DNA from: Hyphomicrobiales bacterium | GTDB taxonomy: Bacteria > Pseudomonadota > Alphaproteobacteria > Rhizobiales > S144-23 | Assembly: GCA_015494375.1 (NCBI GenBank) | Contig: WGBL01000167.1 | Coordinates: 1-7,233, forward strand | Reading direction: 5' to 3' | DNA: 7,233 bases | Shown here: in pieces, positions 5,949 through 7,233 of the stretch | How the letters are laid out: each line of letters begins with the position of its first letter | Position numbering within the stretch: the stretch's first letter is position 1 | The notes under the pieces: model-generated | Told to the model about the DNA's origin: nothing | Databases searched by the model: none | The model's input: the letters and a program-made list of their open reading frames with translations, nothing else | Position numbers and translations under genes: made by a program

Positions 5949-6011
5949 CGCCGCCTGTCCGAACTCAATCCAGCAGTCTTATGAGCGCGCCGATAAACGC
6001 CGCCTGTCCGA
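5949..6011. repeat. 14-bp direct repeat within and just beyond the micro-ORF
   Basis: CGCCGCCTGTCCGA occurs at 5949-5962 and again at 5998-6011, 49 bases apart. The right copy lies inside the micro-ORF (its L-G-Q-A-A codons) and the left copy just past its stop. Similarity continues weakly beyond the left copy on the minus strand (a shared AGACTG followed by GAT), so this looks like a decayed partial duplication of the gene's 3' end. Confidence 0.55.
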
Positions 6012-6090
6012 GCAACAGCCCGAACAGCCATTTCAAGATGTCGGCCTTAAGTTCCGCCAACCGCAGGTCCAAATATTCTCTTGTCAGCAC
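5965..6090 (-). CDS. Micro-ORF: short helix plus one membrane segment (41 aa)
   Basis: A small frame between pdhB and the SRAP gene, on their strand. From GTG 6090 it encodes an amphipathic, coiled-coil-like stretch (TREYLDLRLAELKADILK, residues 3-20) followed by a hydrophobic segment (WLFGLLLGQAAFIGALIRLL, 21-40) and a stop. This helix-then-anchor design is common at the C-terminus of small uncharacterised bacterial membrane proteins, where K-W-(L/M)-F-G-L leads into the membrane segment. The ordered charge and hydrophobicity make it unlikely to be random. The frame is open upstream to a TAG (about 17 further codons) without a better start. GGTG before the GTG is only a weak ribosome binding site. 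It may be a genuine small protein or the surviving 3' end of a longer coiled-coil gene. Function unknown. Confidence 0.45.
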   Translation of the reverse strand: MLTREYLDLRLAELKADILKWLFGLLLGQAAFIGALIRLLD

Positions 6091-6138
6091 ACTTTCACCA
6101 ATTGATCCAATTGACGCTTCACCAGCAGGTGTAAGCGG

Positions 6139-7233
6139 CTACTTGGCATAGCACACCGCCTTGACGGCCGCGACGACGTCATCCGCGCTCGGGAGCGCGA
6201 GGCGCTCGAGGTTCGCCGCATAGGGCATGGGCACATCGGCGCCCGAGACCTTGGTCGGCGGGGCGTCGAGATAGTCAAAGGCGCGGGCCGTCACCTGCTG
6301 GCAGATTTCGCTCCCCACCGAGCAGACCGGGAACGATTCCTCGACTGTTACCAATCGGTTGGTCTTCTTGACCGAGGCCACAATGGTGTCCAAGTCCATG
6401 GGGCGGAGTGTGCGCAAGTCGATGACCTCGGCCTCGATCCCCTCGCCCGCAAGCGTCTCCGCCGCCTCGAGCGCATAGACGAGCCCGCGCGAGAACGAGA
6501 CAATCGTGACGTGGTCGCCCTCGCGCAGCACCTTGGCCTTGCCGATGGGCACCAGCCAGTCGTCGAGCTTGGGCACCTCGAAGCTCGTGCCATAGAGAAT
6601 TTCGTTCTCGAGAAAGACGACCGGGTTGGGATCGCGGATGGCCGCCTTGAGGAGCCCCTTGGCATCGGCCGCCGAGTAGGGGGCGATCACCTTGAGCCCC
6701 GGGATGTGGCTGTACCAGGCGGCAAAACACTGGCTGTGCTGGGCGGCGACGCGCGCAGCGGCACCGTTGGGCCCGCGAAAGACGATCGGGCACTTGACCT
6801 GGCCGCCCGACATATAGAGCGTTTTCGCCGCCGAATTGACGATCTGGTCAATCGCCTGCATGGCAAAGTTCCAGGTCATGAACTCGACAATCGGCCTCAA
6901 GTCGGCAAAGGCGGCGCCCACACCGATGCCGGCAAAGCCATGCTCGGTGATGGGGGTGTCGACGACACGGGCCTCGCCGAACTCCTCGAGCAAGCCCTGG
7001 CTCACCTTGTAGGCGCCCTGATAGGCGCCCACCTCCTCGCCCATGAGAAAGACGCGCGCGTCGCGGCGCATCTCCTCGGCCATGGCGTCGCGCAGCGCCT
7101 CGCGCACGGTAAGTGTCACCATCTCGGTGCCGGGCGGCACCTCGGGCTCGGCGGTGGTCCAACCCTTGGCCGCGGGTTTGCGCAACCCTTCAACTGCTCG
7201 GCGTGATACCGAAGGTGCGCTCTCGGCCACCGC
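6139..7233 (-). CDS. pdhB: Pyruvate dehydrogenase E1 component beta subunit (5' end outside window)
   Basis: With PdhA this forms the thiamine-diphosphate-dependent E1 enzyme, which decarboxylates pyruvate and acetylates the lipoyl groups of the pyruvate dehydrogenase complex in the cytoplasm. At least 364 residues are present and the frame stays open to the right edge, so the start is not seen; the in-frame GTG at 7230 is probably internal. Numbering from that GTG, residues 1-33 are a linker-like stretch. The catalytic body starts at GTEMVTLTVREAL (34-46) and contains GEEVGAYQGAYKVS (64-77), DTPITEHGF (91-99, with E96 the likely cofactor-activating glutamate), NFAMQAIDQI (121-130), RGPNGAA (152-158), AAQHSQ (162-167), LENEILYG (207-214), DLRTLRPMD (271-279) and GADVPMPYA (330-338). 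Alphaproteobacterial PdhB proteins usually carry an N-terminal lipoyl domain before such a linker, so one is expected beyond the edge. pdhC, the usual next gene, does not follow. Confidence 0.97.
   Translation of the reverse strand, partial: AVAESAPSVSRRAVEGLRKPAAKGWTTAEPEVPPGTEMVTLTVREALRDAMAEEMRRDARVFLMGEEVGAYQGAYKVSQGLLEEFGEARVVDTPITEHGFAGIGVGAAFADLRPIVEFMTWNFAMQAIDQIVNSAAKTLYMSGGQVKCPIVFRGPNGAAARVAAQHSQCFAAWYSHIPGLKVIAPYSAADAKGLLKAAIRDPNPVVFLENEILYGTSFEVPKLDDWLVPIGKAKVLREGDHVTIVSFSRGLVYALEAAETLAGEGIEAEVIDLRTLRPMDLDTIVASVKKTNRLVTVEESFPVCSVGSEICQQVTARAFDYLDAPPTKVSGADVPMPYAANLERLALPSADDVVAAVKAVCYAK

Noticed and set aside
5881..6105. Plus-strand frame of 74 codons between the SRAP gene and pdhB
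   Set aside because: It is antisense to the micro-ORF, whose amphipathic and membrane pattern is far more protein-like.
5883..6138. LexA/SOS box controlling the SRAP gene
   Set aside because: I looked for the alphaproteobacterial GTTC-N7-GTTC pattern on both strands and found single half-sites only, none correctly spaced.
6511..7206. Plus-strand frame of 231 codons opposite pdhB
   Set aside because: Antisense to an unmistakable E1 beta subunit; His/Gly-rich shadow with no family features.
1..7233. Defence system, mobile element, CRISPR array or RNA gene
   Set aside because: No transposase, integrase, long terminal inverted repeats, regularly spaced repeats, tRNA cloverleaf or rRNA sequence is visible; the confident genes are housekeeping.

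Overview
The window is ordinary high-GC alphaproteobacterial chromosome, most likely from the order Hyphomicrobiales (Rhizobiales). Three things point there: the pyruvate dehydrogenase E1 beta protein has an alphaproteobacterial body preceded by a linker-like N-terminus; the bc1 complex genes lie in the order Rieske, cytochrome b, cytochrome c1; and GC-rich codons dominate every confident gene. The order is an inference, because no rRNA or tRNA gene is present.

Layout. On the minus strand, 155-3019 holds a complete ubiquinol:cytochrome c oxidoreductase operon. It is transcribed right to left as petA (Rieske), petB (cytochrome b) and petC (cytochrome c1), with gaps of 22 and 14 bases and a good Shine-Dalgarno sequence before each gene. 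A 472-base divergent intergenic region (3020-3491), with one perfect 12-bp palindrome and one strong inverted repeat, separates it from a plus-strand pterin pair: a short-chain reductase with the cofactor motif and Asp-Tyr-Lys catalytic pattern of pteridine reductases (FolM/PTR1-like), then a dihydroneopterin aldolase-family gene (folB). A 297-base convergent gap (4815-5111) follows, with two short tandem repeats and a doubtful GTG frame where folK might be expected. On the minus strand come an SRAP (HMCES/YedK-type) abasic-site DNA-protein crosslinking protein carrying an unusual low-complexity insertion (5112-5882), a very small coiled-coil/transmembrane ORF (5965-6090), and the 3' part of pdhB (6139-7233, running off the right edge).

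How they fit together. petABC makes the proton-pumping middle segment of the respiratory chain, taking electrons from ubiquinol to cytochrome c. PdhB is half of the E1 decarboxylase that feeds acetyl-CoA and NADH into that metabolism. The reductase and FolB homologue probably act in the same pterin route, either folate synthesis or tetrahydromonapterin synthesis. The SRAP protein shields abasic sites in single-stranded DNA and has no evident link to its neighbours.

I see no mobile element, CRISPR array, phage gene or new multigene system. The points most worth a second look are the FolM/PTR1-like reductase paired with FolB and no folK, the SRAP insertion, the unannotated micro-ORF with a degenerate copy of its own 3' end, and the absence of pdhC directly after pdhB.
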